Positions 8,330 through 16,045 of a DNA stretch of 64,000 nt are shown here, piece by piece. The stretch is from positions 310,001-374,000 of the forward strand of contig NZ_JAGFPE010000001.1 in NCBI RefSeq assembly GCF_025962655.1, written 5' to 3'. The stretch comes from Candidatus Symbiopectobacterium sp. NZEC151 (GTDB lineage Bacteria; Pseudomonadota; Gammaproteobacteria; Enterobacterales; Enterobacteriaceae). Under the pieces are notes generated by a model. It was not told the origin of the DNA and did no database searches. It saw only the letters and a program-made list of their open reading frames with translations. Numbering within the stretch: the stretch's first letter is position 1; the number at the start of each line of letters is the position of its first letter. The translations under genes and the position numbers were made by a program.

Positions 8330-9037
8330 TTAGCCGTTTAAATCAGGGGTTGGCGCAGTTAACTGTTGCTGATTCCACTGTTTAATACGCACATCCTCCA
8401 GTACTTTTTCGCGCTTTTCTGCTGCCTTCACGCTCATTTCCCACTGGTCAGTGAGCGTGTTCAGCATCACTGATTTTAGCTGAATACTGTTGGCAAGGTC
8501 CTGAGACTCCTTTGAGTCTTTGGATAGTGCGATACGGTTCGAGAGGCCGTTAATCTCGCCCAGCGTCTGGCTGACCTGCTCCTGGATCTCGCCAGTCTGC
8601 TCAAACTGTATCGCTTTGTTGATGACCAACTGTTTGCAGGTATTGGCATAACTTCCTGACTGTTCCGCATTGCAGGTATCGAAAACCCGGTATTTCGCGT
8701 ACAGCGCATCGAACTGTCCTGAGGTGCCGCCGGAAAGTAGCAGATCATTGAGTGTCTGGCCTGGCTTGCGCAGTTTTTCCAGATCCGCTTTCAGACTCTT
8801 CGCCTGATCCACAAAATCTGCAATATCCCGGACGCCGGTGGCCGTCGCTAACTGATTTTTATACGCCTGGATCTGGCTCTGGTAATGTTGTGCGGTCTGC
8901 ATCCAGCGCTGCGCTTCTTTCAGCCATTCGAGCTCACGCAGCGGGTCAGCATCAACAAGGACCGGAATACCAGCGTGCGCCAGCGGGCTGGCAATGACGC
9001 ACGCGAAAATCAGGGCATGAAAACGCCTTTTCATCAT
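8330..9037 (-). CDS. virB5: VirB5-family minor pilin / adhesin
   Basis: This secreted tip component of the conjugative pilus corresponds to TraC of pKM101. The 235-aa precursor has a Sec signal peptide (MMKRRFHALIFACVIASPLAHA), then the typical IPVLVDADPLRELEWLKEAQ start and long helices with Gln/Lys heptads. Two cysteines (FDTCNAEQ and ANTCKQL) can form the family disulfide. ATG 9037 was chosen because AGGGAGA stands 5-6 bases upstream; the longer frame to 9088 would run into virB4. The C-terminal tail APTPDLNG is shared with the EexN protein encoded next. Confidence 0.93.
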   Translation of the reverse strand: MMKRRFHALIFACVIASPLAHAGIPVLVDADPLRELEWLKEAQRWMQTAQHYQSQIQAYKNQLATATGVRDIADFVDQAKSLKADLEKLRKPGQTLNDLLLSGGTSGQFDALYAKYRVFDTCNAEQSGSYANTCKQLVINKAIQFEQTGEIQEQVSQTLGEINGLSNRIALSKDSKESQDLANSIQLKSVMLNTLTDQWEMSVKAAEKREKVLEDVRIKQWNQQQLTAPTPDLNG

Positions 9038-9054
9038 GGATCTCCCTTGGGTTA

Positions 9055-11799
9055 TCAGAGTGCCTGAGCCAGGTAGGATTCCAGCCATTCATGGGGCTGC
9101 ATCCCTTCGCGGTACAGGGAATCAAAGATTTCGAGATTGTCGGCGCTGCCGCTCATGACCCGGGTGTATCTGCCGATACCGGAGAGGTCGAGCGTCACGC
9201 GTGCAGCAAAACGTTTTGTGTCGCCACGCCTGAACTGATTTTTCACTACCACATACTGACGGGCCTGCGGATCCAGATTTTTCACCACATCGAACACTTC
9301 CGGTTCAAACTTCATCCCGTCAACATAGTGCGCCCGGTCCGCACTGGGGTTGGCTGCCAGGATCTGTGTTCCGCACTGCTCAATGATGGCGGGCGCAATC
9401 TCATCCCTGATGATCTCCGCCGGGGACTGGGTCCCCACAACCAGCATACCGTTGAGCTTACGGATGGTTTTCAGGCGGTTATAGGCGAAATCCTTAAAGA
9501 TCGGATCCCGTAGCCATTTCCAGAACTCATCCATGAAGATAACCAGTCGTCGGCCGTCGAGCAGAGTGGTGATGCGGTACAGCAGGTAAAAGGAGATCGG
9601 CGCACAGACGTTTGCATCATCCAGAAACTCCGTGCCGTCAATGCCGAAGTTATCGCAGTGGCTGATATCGAAGGTGTCTGATGCGTTATCAAACACCCAG
9701 CCAAACTCGCCACCCTGCGCCCACTGCGACAGGCGAATATTCAGACCGTTCTCCTGCGCCTCCCGGGTGGCAGGCTCTGGCAGATTCTCCAGTAAACGGG
9801 TGATCCCATCGATGCGATACTGTGGTTCATTACTCATCACCGCCAGCACGGCGTCATTCAGACGGCGTTCATCACGGGGTGAGATGGTCGCGCCGTTGCG
9901 TGTACACAACAGTTTTATCAGTTGACTGATAAAACTGATATTGCGTTTCGTCGGTGGCAGAGAAAACGGGTTCCACCCCGTGGGTTCGCCATGTGTGATG
10001 CGGTAGTAACGGCCTCCCAGTGCCCGTATATTCATCTCCGCGCCCCGATCCTTGTCCAGATAAACGGTAGTCAGTCGTTTGGTTTTCGCATCGGGGGAAA
10101 AACTGTCCTTACGCCCGTATTTCTGCTGCATGTTTTCAAGGAAAGTCATCAGCATGGTTTTACCCGAACCGTTGGTGCCGAGAATGCAGGTACTGGCCGG
10201 GTTCTTCTCATTGAATTCGTCCTTGTCCGCCAGCGTGTTATGCAGGTTCAGATAGTAACCATCGCCTGAGGGAGTGCGCAGTAGGGCCATCGCATCCCCC
10301 CAGGGCGCGTTATCGCGCTTGCCGGGGTAAAAATTGTGCAGTGCGGCCAGCTCAACAAAATTCTGGCTGCTCAGTTCGCCCTTGCGAGGCCGCAGATGAT
10401 AATTGCCGGGCAGTTGCGCCATAAACGCTGCTGAAAGTGAAAGCGCGGCGGGAACCGGTGTAATGCCGAGGTTGTTCAGGGCATTGCTGATTTCACTGGT
10501 ATCGGCCACCAGATTGGCCAGCGAGTGGGAAAACACCATGATGGAGAAATGGTGTTTTCCATAAGCGATTTTCCCCGATGTCAGCAGATCAAGTGCCACA
10601 TCCAAATCCAGTCGCTGGGAAACGGCATCATCATCTGCACTCATTAACAGACGGCGGGTGCGCTTGATGGCCTTGCGGGCCTCTTCGCGAGACATGCAGG
10701 TGTAGGATTGCGTAACCACATAATCGCAAGGGGCGTACAGCAGTGAATCCATTATCCCTGTTGCGGTCTCCTCCGGGAATTCCTTTACCTCCAGCCCCCG
10801 GAAATACTGTGTGCCGCTGGCGTGGTTTATCTGCCCGGACTCCCCGGAAAAGAACAGCGCCGCCGACCCCATCATCGAATACGCCGGAGCGCGGGTGACG
10901 CGCACCTTGCGCCACTGGTGCGTCAGCAGGTACTCATAAAAGGATAACTGGGAGGAGAATACCGCGTGATCTTCGGTGAACGTGCCAAGAGAACGTGCGG
11001 CGTAGCGTGACAGTGCGGTATCGAGCGAACCTTTGATTTCCAGCATTTCCCGCAGCGCAGCGTCAAGCTCTTTCAGCTTCTGGCCGTCATTCATGCGTCT
11101 GCGCCCGGCCTTTTCCAGGCTGACAAACGGACGGTAACAGACGGTCAGGAACAGGCGGTTACGGCGAAACGGATCCGCCGCCAGCGAGGCATAATACAGA
11201 CGGCTGATTTCATCGGCGTAAGGATTGCCGGACGCTTTATGCAGGGAATCGGTAAACGGCTCCCGCACGTTATGGATATAAAAGGTGACCGGCATCCCCT
11301 CGAATGAGCGGATGAGTCCGTGCAACTGGTTGCAGTCAATACTGAGGGTTTCTTCTGATTCGCAATCGAACGGGGTCCCCGTCAGTTCCCAGGTGCAGTA
11401 GAGATCACTGTGTGGTGAGCGAACAACATGCTGATGAATATGCGATGAATACGGAAAGTACTTCCTGAGCGTGGCACACTGATTCAGTTTCATAGCGTTG
11501 AGAAACTCCGCGATATCAACAGCATCATGCTCAACGGGCATAAATACTGTTGCACCAAACAGACGGTTTGCTGCCGGTTTTCCTCTTGCCCTGAGCCAGA
11601 CGGCAATCAGGCTGAACCGCATGGGCTCATTCCGGGTGACGGATTTCATCACCAGAAATTCAACCGGGAGCAGGGCAAGGAAAGCGACAGAAGTCCAGAC
11701 AGCGACGATGATGGTGATACCGGTGACGCCCAGCAGGGGCACCATCGGCACCCCCCACAGTGCCGCCGGGCGTTTCATTGCTTTGAGCAGCTTTGCCAT
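9055..11799 (-). CDS. virB4: VirB3-VirB4 fusion, T4SS ATPase
   Basis: This 914-aa protein fuses a VirB3-like membrane domain (about residues 1-90, RPAALWGVPMVPLLG and hydrophobic helices) to VirB4/CagE, the large ATPase that drives pilus biogenesis. Walker A GTNGSGKTM lies near residue 540 and Walker B LVIFMDEFWKWL near 750; the VirB4 signature GTQSPAEII follows. pKM101 encodes VirB3 (TraA) and VirB4 (TraB) separately; fusions are known in several other T4SS lineages. No separate virB3 lies between virB2 and this gene, only a 10-bp gap, which supports a true fusion. Confidence 0.95.
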   Translation of the reverse strand: MAKLLKAMKRPAALWGVPMVPLLGVTGITIIVAVWTSVAFLALLPVEFLVMKSVTRNEPMRFSLIAVWLRARGKPAANRLFGATVFMPVEHDAVDIAEFLNAMKLNQCATLRKYFPYSSHIHQHVVRSPHSDLYCTWELTGTPFDCESEETLSIDCNQLHGLIRSFEGMPVTFYIHNVREPFTDSLHKASGNPYADEISRLYYASLAADPFRRNRLFLTVCYRPFVSLEKAGRRRMNDGQKLKELDAALREMLEIKGSLDTALSRYAARSLGTFTEDHAVFSSQLSFYEYLLTHQWRKVRVTRAPAYSMMGSAALFFSGESGQINHASGTQYFRGLEVKEFPEETATGIMDSLLYAPCDYVVTQSYTCMSREEARKAIKRTRRLLMSADDDAVSQRLDLDVALDLLTSGKIAYGKHHFSIMVFSHSLANLVADTSEISNALNNLGITPVPAALSLSAAFMAQLPGNYHLRPRKGELSSQNFVELAALHNFYPGKRDNAPWGDAMALLRTPSGDGYYLNLHNTLADKDEFNEKNPASTCILGTNGSGKTMLMTFLENMQQKYGRKDSFSPDAKTKRLTTVYLDKDRGAEMNIRALGGRYYRITHGEPTGWNPFSLPPTKRNISFISQLIKLLCTRNGATISPRDERRLNDAVLAVMSNEPQYRIDGITRLLENLPEPATREAQENGLNIRLSQWAQGGEFGWVFDNASDTFDISHCDNFGIDGTEFLDDANVCAPISFYLLYRITTLLDGRRLVIFMDEFWKWLRDPIFKDFAYNRLKTIRKLNGMLVVGTQSPAEIIRDEIAPAIIEQCGTQILAANPSADRAHYVDGMKFEPEVFDVVKNLDPQARQYVVVKNQFRRGDTKRFAARVTLDLSGIGRYTRVMSGSADNLEIFDSLYREGMQPHEWLESYLAQAL

Positions 11800-11809
11800 A
11801 GACGACCTC

Positions 11810-12103
11810 TCAGCTCATCAGCAGCGCGCCGATCTCACTGCCCCCGCCAATCAGGATCCCGCCGATGATGATGTAGGCGCACTGGGACAGGCTTTCGCCT
11901 TTCCAGAGGGTCTTGTAACCCACCCAGATCACGGCCACGGTGATGGTGATGGCCGCCAGACCATGAAGGCCGGTGGAGACCTTTTCCATCACGGTATTTG
12001 CGCGAGTGAAACCATCGGCAAAGGCCGGGGTTGTAGAAAAAACCATGAGCACACCTACGGAAACAGCACTGACAGCGGTCTTTAGCTTGCGAAAAAGTGT
12101 CAT
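11810..12103 (-). CDS. virB2: VirB2-family major pilin precursor
   Basis: This is a 97-aa pilin subunit of the conjugative pilus. It has a signal peptide ending TTPAFA before DGFTRANTVMEK, then two hydrophobic helices (LAAITITVAVIWVGYKTLW and CAYIIIGGILIGGGSEIGALL) separated by a short polar loop. Size and topology are typical of VirB2/TraM. It overlaps the virB1 stop by one base (TAATG) and is followed 10 bp later by virB3-4. Confidence 0.93.
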   Translation of the reverse strand: MTLFRKLKTAVSAVSVGVLMVFSTTPAFADGFTRANTVMEKVSTGLHGLAAITITVAVIWVGYKTLWKGESLSQCAYIIIGGILIGGGSEIGALLMS

Positions 12104-12810
12104 TATTCTTCCTCACGGGGTGACTGAGAGAGGCTCCGGCGCACTGACGGCGCGGAGGTCTGTGCGATGGCGATTTTCCCCCGACGGAGTTTTGCGGGGA
12201 CGCCCCGGACAACGGTCCCCGGCCAGATCACACGGGGAGGGGATGGCTTATCAGCAGGAATGGCTTCGAGGGGAGTCAGAGTTGTGGATTTATCCTCGCG
12301 GGTGCCCGGTACGGCATAACGGGGAGAAGCTGAAACATAACCCACCCGCTGCAGATAGCTGGTCCCTGAAAAAGCCGCTTCCGGCTGTTGTCCGGTATGG
12401 AAATTGCCGGAGTAATAGCAACTCAACGCTCTTTTCAGGGAACCGCCACGTTGGTAGCAGTCGCTGAGAATGCTTTCAAAAACTGACAAATTGGTACAGG
12501 GATCAAGCAGGTCAGAGGCCGTCACGCCGTAATGATGGAAATTGGTGCTGGTGATTTGCATCAGTCCCACAGAGTAACGGCGTCCCTGTGCCATAAGGCG
12601 GCGAATAATATGCTCAGCTTTGTCCCGGCTGGCGGGCTGATGGGAGATAACATTGTTATCTCCGAGGGCGCGAGTGGCCTTCGGGATAATTTCGGCGATG
12701 GCATAAGGGTTAAAACCGGATTCCACCCGTGCCACGTCGAGTGCAGTGGACGGATGAATGCTGGCGGCACACTGCATGGCCGCCGCCAGAAAGGCAGTGG
12801 TGGAAAGCAT
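12103..12810 (-). CDS. virB1: VirB1-family lytic transglycosylase
   Basis: This peptidoglycan hydrolase locally opens the wall for assembly of the secretion channel. The 235-aa protein begins with a signal sequence, then a lysozyme-like SLT fold with catalytic Glu in ALDVARVESGFNPYAI and the downstream motifs YSVGLMQITSTNF and ALSCYYSGNF. The ATG at 12810 is preferred to an upstream TTG (12837). The C-terminal tail is basic and Pro-rich. It is the first structural gene of the mating-pair operon, as in pKM101 (TraL). Confidence 0.93.
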   Translation of the reverse strand: MLSTTAFLAAAMQCAASIHPSTALDVARVESGFNPYAIAEIIPKATRALGDNNVISHQPASRDKAEHIIRRLMAQGRRYSVGLMQITSTNFHHYGVTASDLLDPCTNLSVFESILSDCYQRGGSLKRALSCYYSGNFHTGQQPEAAFSGTSYLQRVGYVSASPRYAVPGTREDKSTTLTPLEAIPADKPSPPRVIWPGTVVRGVPAKLRRGKIAIAQTSAPSVRRSLSQSPREEE

Positions 12811-12891
12811 GATGGCCCCGGAATTGAATGAAGGCAACGTGCACAGTCAGTTGACCCGGCACGCTGCGGAGTAAGGAGTAATAAAGAAGGG

Positions 12892-13125
12892 TTAAAGCGC
12901 CGTTTCGCCGGGCTCCGCACTCTGTGGAAGATTGCTATCCTCCCGTGGCTCAAGCAGGACCAGTTTGCCGGAAACCGCAATACCGGGTGTCAGGACAATA
13001 TTCAGGCCGGGTTTGCCGTTATGGGCAAATGCCACACCAACCCTGGTCCAGTAAGTGTTTTTTTCGCCCTGCATATCAGGCGGGCCTTCCTGGGTGACAA
13101 ATACGTGGTAGATGGGTTTTCTCAT
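12892..13125 (-). CDS. Conserved small protein of conjugative elements
   Basis: This is a 77-aa soluble protein. The pattern YHVFVTQEG..., NTYWTRVGVAFAH and GIAVSGKLVLLEP is one I recall from small uncharacterised proteins encoded near transfer or maintenance genes of plasmids and ICEs. It looks like a compact beta-rich fold without metal or catalytic residues. GAGGATAATTC precedes ATG 13125. It lies 81 bp upstream of virB1 in the same direction and may be the first gene of the transfer operon. A regulatory role is only a guess. Confidence 0.65.
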   Translation of the reverse strand: MRKPIYHVFVTQEGPPDMQGEKNTYWTRVGVAFAHNGKPGLNIVLTPGIAVSGKLVLLEPREDSNLPQSAEPGETAL

Positions 13126-13521
13126 GAATTATCCTCTCATCAGAACTACAACGAATGAAATAAACGAGTCACATCCCGATTCTGCATTCCGGTTTTAACG
13201 GGTCAGCGAGAACATTCAGCGGCACCCTGAATTGTGGTTTTGTGACAGCCCGTTCCGTATTATTAAAGAGCAATACCCGGCCCGGACGAATTAACGTCCA
13301 TCAGGGCAACCATTCTGTAATGGCGTGTTCAGCATGAGTGATCTGGATCGAGTCATGAACGATAAACTCAAAACAAAAATGAAAGAGTTAATCGGATGGA
13401 TAAATAAAGAAAGGGGGGGGCAGGAAAGGAAGTGGAAGTAAATTATGGGGGGTTATTTTTATTTTCTGATACAGATAAAGACGTATGAGAGTTTATTACT
13501 CATACGTCTTTTGGCTCACAT
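13126..13521. other. Intergenic region upstream of the transfer operon
   Basis: This is a 396-bp stretch between the TraR-like gene and the 77-aa gene. It probably holds the transfer-operon promoter, but no clear -35/-10 pair was identified. A 35-codon plus-strand frame (13334-13441) starts with ATG and is Lys-rich, but it has no ribosome-binding site, so it is not called. The right end contains the terminator at 13478-13510. Confidence 0.5.
13478..13510 (-). terminator. Hairpin terminator after traR-like gene
   Basis: A perfect 12-bp inverted repeat (AAGACGTATGAG at 13478-13489 with 13499-13510, 9-base loop) starts 11 bases beyond the TraR/DksA stop codon. On the plus strand it is followed by TTTT after the stem's own TT. 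It is likely an intrinsic terminator, possibly bidirectional, separating the regulators from the transfer operon. Confidence 0.7.
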
Positions 13522-13731
13522 TTAACACCGACGGCGTTCAAGTTTATCCTGACATTCCGTACAGGTTGTTACGCCCGGTAGTGCTTGCCGTCGTTTTTCA
13601 GGAATAGGTTTACCGCATAAACGGCAGTGGAATAATGATGGTGTTGTTCCTGGTTTGAAACGGCTCTGTTCAATCATCTCTTCCAGTCGTTGTTCATTGA
13701 ACTCCTGATCGCGGTCGATCTCATCCGGCAT
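13522..13731 (-). CDS. TraR/DksA-family zinc-finger protein
   Basis: This is a 69-aa protein with a C4 zinc finger (CRLCGKPIPEKRRQA then CTECQDKLE) after a short helix containing DEIDRDQEFNEQRLEEMIEQ. TraR/DksA-type proteins bind the RNA polymerase secondary channel and alter promoter choice; short versions are common on phages and conjugative elements. Its ATG lies within the end of the upstream DUF2857 gene (11-base overlap) with GGAGG inside that gene. It may tune ICE or host transcription. Confidence 0.85.
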   Translation of the reverse strand: MPDEIDRDQEFNEQRLEEMIEQSRFKPGTTPSLFHCRLCGKPIPEKRRQALPGVTTCTECQDKLERRRC

Positions 13732-14308
13732 GTGATGCCCTCCTGTTGGCGGCTTCCTTTTCGCAGAGTGTAATGCGCTTCCAGACTGTGGTGAGAGACA
13801 GTCTTTGGAACCTTGGTAGCAGGACTTCAGTTATCTGCATCATGGCCATCAGCGCATCTGGCGACTCCAAGTTTTCCACCCGGCGTTGTTGCCATTGCCG
13901 CCAGATAGAAGCATCCGTCTTCTCATCCGGTTCAGGCGTCCGGCCATACGGCACGCTGACACCCAGTAACCGACGGCGAAGGCAGACGTCATTAGACGTC
14001 AGGCCAAAAAACTGGTTGAGCAATGCGATAGAACCACCCAAGCGGATGGCCTTGTTAATCTGCTGATGTCGCAGGTATTCCTGGTGAGCCTGCGCCAGTA
14101 AATGATGCAAAACATCATGACGGACTGTGACCGCAATAAAAGGAGCTGCCATCCGGCTGACGGCAAAGAGTTCATCAAGTGATAGCTGACTGAGCGCATT
14201 CATTTCGTCGAAAGTAAATCCCAGTAATTCGCAGTAACGAATATTCCCTTCATGCAAAGCGCGCAAAGCATCTGTCAGAATGGTGTAATTAACTGATGGG
14301 ATCATCAT
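13721..14308 (-). CDS. DUF2857 family ICE protein
   Basis: This 195-aa protein matches the DUF2857 family as I recall it from enterobacterial ICEs and SPI-7-like islands: an N-terminal helical part (LTDALRALHEGNIRYCELLGF), a central RLGGSIALLNQFFGLTSNDVCLRRRLLGV resembling a small DNA-binding helix pair, and a DEKTDASIWRQWQ motif. The function is unknown; association with replication/partition and regulators in islands suggests element maintenance. GGAGATAAT precedes ATG-ATG at 14308. It is the second gene of an alpA-DUF2857-traR cluster. Confidence 0.75.
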   Translation of the reverse strand: MMIPSVNYTILTDALRALHEGNIRYCELLGFTFDEMNALSQLSLDELFAVSRMAAPFIAVTVRHDVLHHLLAQAHQEYLRHQQINKAIRLGGSIALLNQFFGLTSNDVCLRRRLLGVSVPYGRTPEPDEKTDASIWRQWQQRRVENLESPDALMAMMQITEVLLPRFQRLSLTTVWKRITLCEKEAANRRASHAG

Positions 14309-14359
14309 ATTATCTCCTCACTCTGTAGTTCGGGAAGATGGTAAAACAGACAGGTGTCT

Positions 14360-14554
14360 TCAACTGGCTTCTCGCCCGGCTAATTTAAGGTTGATCCATT
14401 CATCAATTTCCGATTCGAGCCATGCCACACTTGCCGGTCCAATTTTTATAGACCGTGGGAACGAACCACTTTTCATATACAGGTAAATCTGGGAGCGTTT
14501 TAGGCCGGTTTTATCTTCGACCTGTTTTAAACGTAATAACTGATGTGATGTCAT
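14360..14554 (-). CDS. alpA: AlpA-family transcriptional regulator
   Basis: This is a 64-aa MerR-like winged helix protein: LLRLKQVEDKTGLKRSQIYLYMKSGSFPRSIKIGPASVAWLESEI contains the full AlpA signature, including SVAWLESEIDEWI. AlpA proteins activate excision or early genes of P4-like prophages and islands. AGGAG lies 6 bases before ATG 14554. As first gene of the regulator cluster and in an element with a P4-type integrase, it probably controls excision or early ICE genes. Confidence 0.88.
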   Translation of the reverse strand: MTSHQLLRLKQVEDKTGLKRSQIYLYMKSGSFPRSIKIGPASVAWLESEIDEWINLKLAGREAS

Positions 14555-15162
14555 CGTATTCTCCTGTTGTGGAATAACTGGTATATGTCCAGAGAAAATA
14601 AAAAAACACAGCAGAAAACTTAGGGGAAGTCGAGGACCCCTTATTACGGACGGGAAGGCCCTTAGTACGGTTTTGTAGTAAAATAAATACGTCGTTAGTT
14701 GGATAATGATGTGGTGAAGGGGGATGCTGCAGGGCAGTTTCCAGCGTGTCGCTGTTGCAACGGCGTTATGGTTTAGCGTGATTATGAAGAGAATAAAAAG
14801 ATGCGGTTAAATACATTCATTGCGAATTTCAGTCAGGGGGGCGTTACCACTCTGGTAGCAATACGCTATGAAGCATGGTCATAGAAGTGTTCTGTGTGGT
14901 CAAAACATATATGCTCAACTACTTCCTTGACACAATGCTAAATTGATTGTGCTTCCCGATCATGTATAGACCGATCCAGCAGATATAATACTGTCCTTTG
15001 ATTCTTGTTATCGTTAAGGCGGCTGAGGCAATATGGTCCTGGCTGGAGGTTCCATGTGGTAAAGATTCTGTGGTGCGGTACCCCGCACAGGGAGACGGAT
15101 ACGTCAGGATGCTGCATACGGCTCTATGACTCACCTCTGGTTTCTTGGATAACCTGATGTCG
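14555..15162. other. Gene-poor junction between ICE core and cargo
   Basis: This 608-bp stretch has no gene I can support. A 71-codon minus frame at 14919-15134 has no ribosome-binding site and no recognisable content. A short GTGCGG...CCGCAC inverted repeat lies around 15074-15089. The region probably contains the alpA promoter on its left side and otherwise appears to be a junction. Confidence 0.4.
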
Positions 15163-15969
15163 CTAAATATCGGTTAAGTATGCGCTTGTTTTCCGTTCGG
15201 CAAAATAGTGCGCGGGTGTACTGCCCATTGTTTTTTTGAACATGGTGATAAACGCATTAACCGATTCATACCCCAGATTAGCTGCAACATTCTGAACCGA
15301 AACGCCGCTAGCCAGTTCCTGGAGAGCAATTATCAGTTGCAGTTGCTGACGCCAGCGTCCGAACGTCAACCCGGTTTCGCGCAGCATTAAACGCGCTAGA
15401 GAACGCTCGCTAAGCGCCAGTCTTTTTGCCCATGCTTTGAATGTGCTTCTGTCATCAGGTTGACTGACCAGAGCATCGGCCATGGCGCGGATTTTAGGAT
15501 GCGACGACACAGGGAGGCTCAGTTTCTGCTGAGGCATGGTGGCTAATTCATCGAGTGTTACTCTGGTCAGTCTGGCGGGATGGCTTTCCGGTGGATATTC
15601 GACGCCCTCGCGGGTTAAACGGGCAACAAGTTCTTTAATCAGACTGGAAATTGCCAGAGTACAGCATCGCTCCGGCAGCGCGACAGCTCCGGGTTCGATA
15701 AACAGATAGTTGAGATGCGCATTCCAAGTAGCTTTGGCGCTGTGCGGCACTCCCCCAGGGATCCAGACGGCACAATCAGGCGGCACGATCCAGATATCAT
15801 TTTCGGCGCGACAAATGACCGCCCCATAGAGGGCAATAATCAATTGCCCTTTGCGGTGCGTATGCACAGGCACTTCGGCCGCGTAATCGACAAAATCCAA
15901 ATGACGCGCGACTGCGGGGCAGGGGGTGGCATCCGGATCAAACAGCGTATTGGCGAGTGGGGGTAACAT
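15163..15969 (-). CDS. AraC-family regulator, NimR-like
   Basis: This 268-aa regulator has an N-terminal cupin-type effector domain (VHTHRKGQLIIALYGAVIC, VPPDCAVWIPGGVPHS, LFIEPGAV) and a C-terminal AraC double helix-turn-helix (FGRWRQQLQLIIAL, VAANLGYESVNAFITMFKKTMG). The organisation follows NimR (YeaM) of E. coli, which controls a divergent efflux gene. The ATG at 15969 matches the family start (MLPPLANTLF); a longer frame to 16047 exists but would overlap the divergent gene start. It is divergent from the FUSC-DUF1656-HlyD operon and is its probable regulator. Confidence 0.85.
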   Translation of the reverse strand: MLPPLANTLFDPDATPCPAVARHLDFVDYAAEVPVHTHRKGQLIIALYGAVICRAENDIWIVPPDCAVWIPGGVPHSAKATWNAHLNYLFIEPGAVALPERCCTLAISSLIKELVARLTREGVEYPPESHPARLTRVTLDELATMPQQKLSLPVSSHPKIRAMADALVSQPDDRSTFKAWAKRLALSERSLARLMLRETGLTFGRWRQQLQLIIALQELASGVSVQNVAANLGYESVNAFITMFKKTMGSTPAHYFAERKTSAYLTDI

Positions 15970-16045
15970 AGATTGGCAACATTTAGGTATTTTTTGACAG
16001 AATAGAGTATTTAAGTGGATATGCAAGCCGGTAATAATTTCCGGC

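Noticed and set aside
13334..13441. 35-codon Lys-rich plus-strand frame
   Set aside because: It begins with ATG but lacks a ribosome-binding site and any family resemblance.
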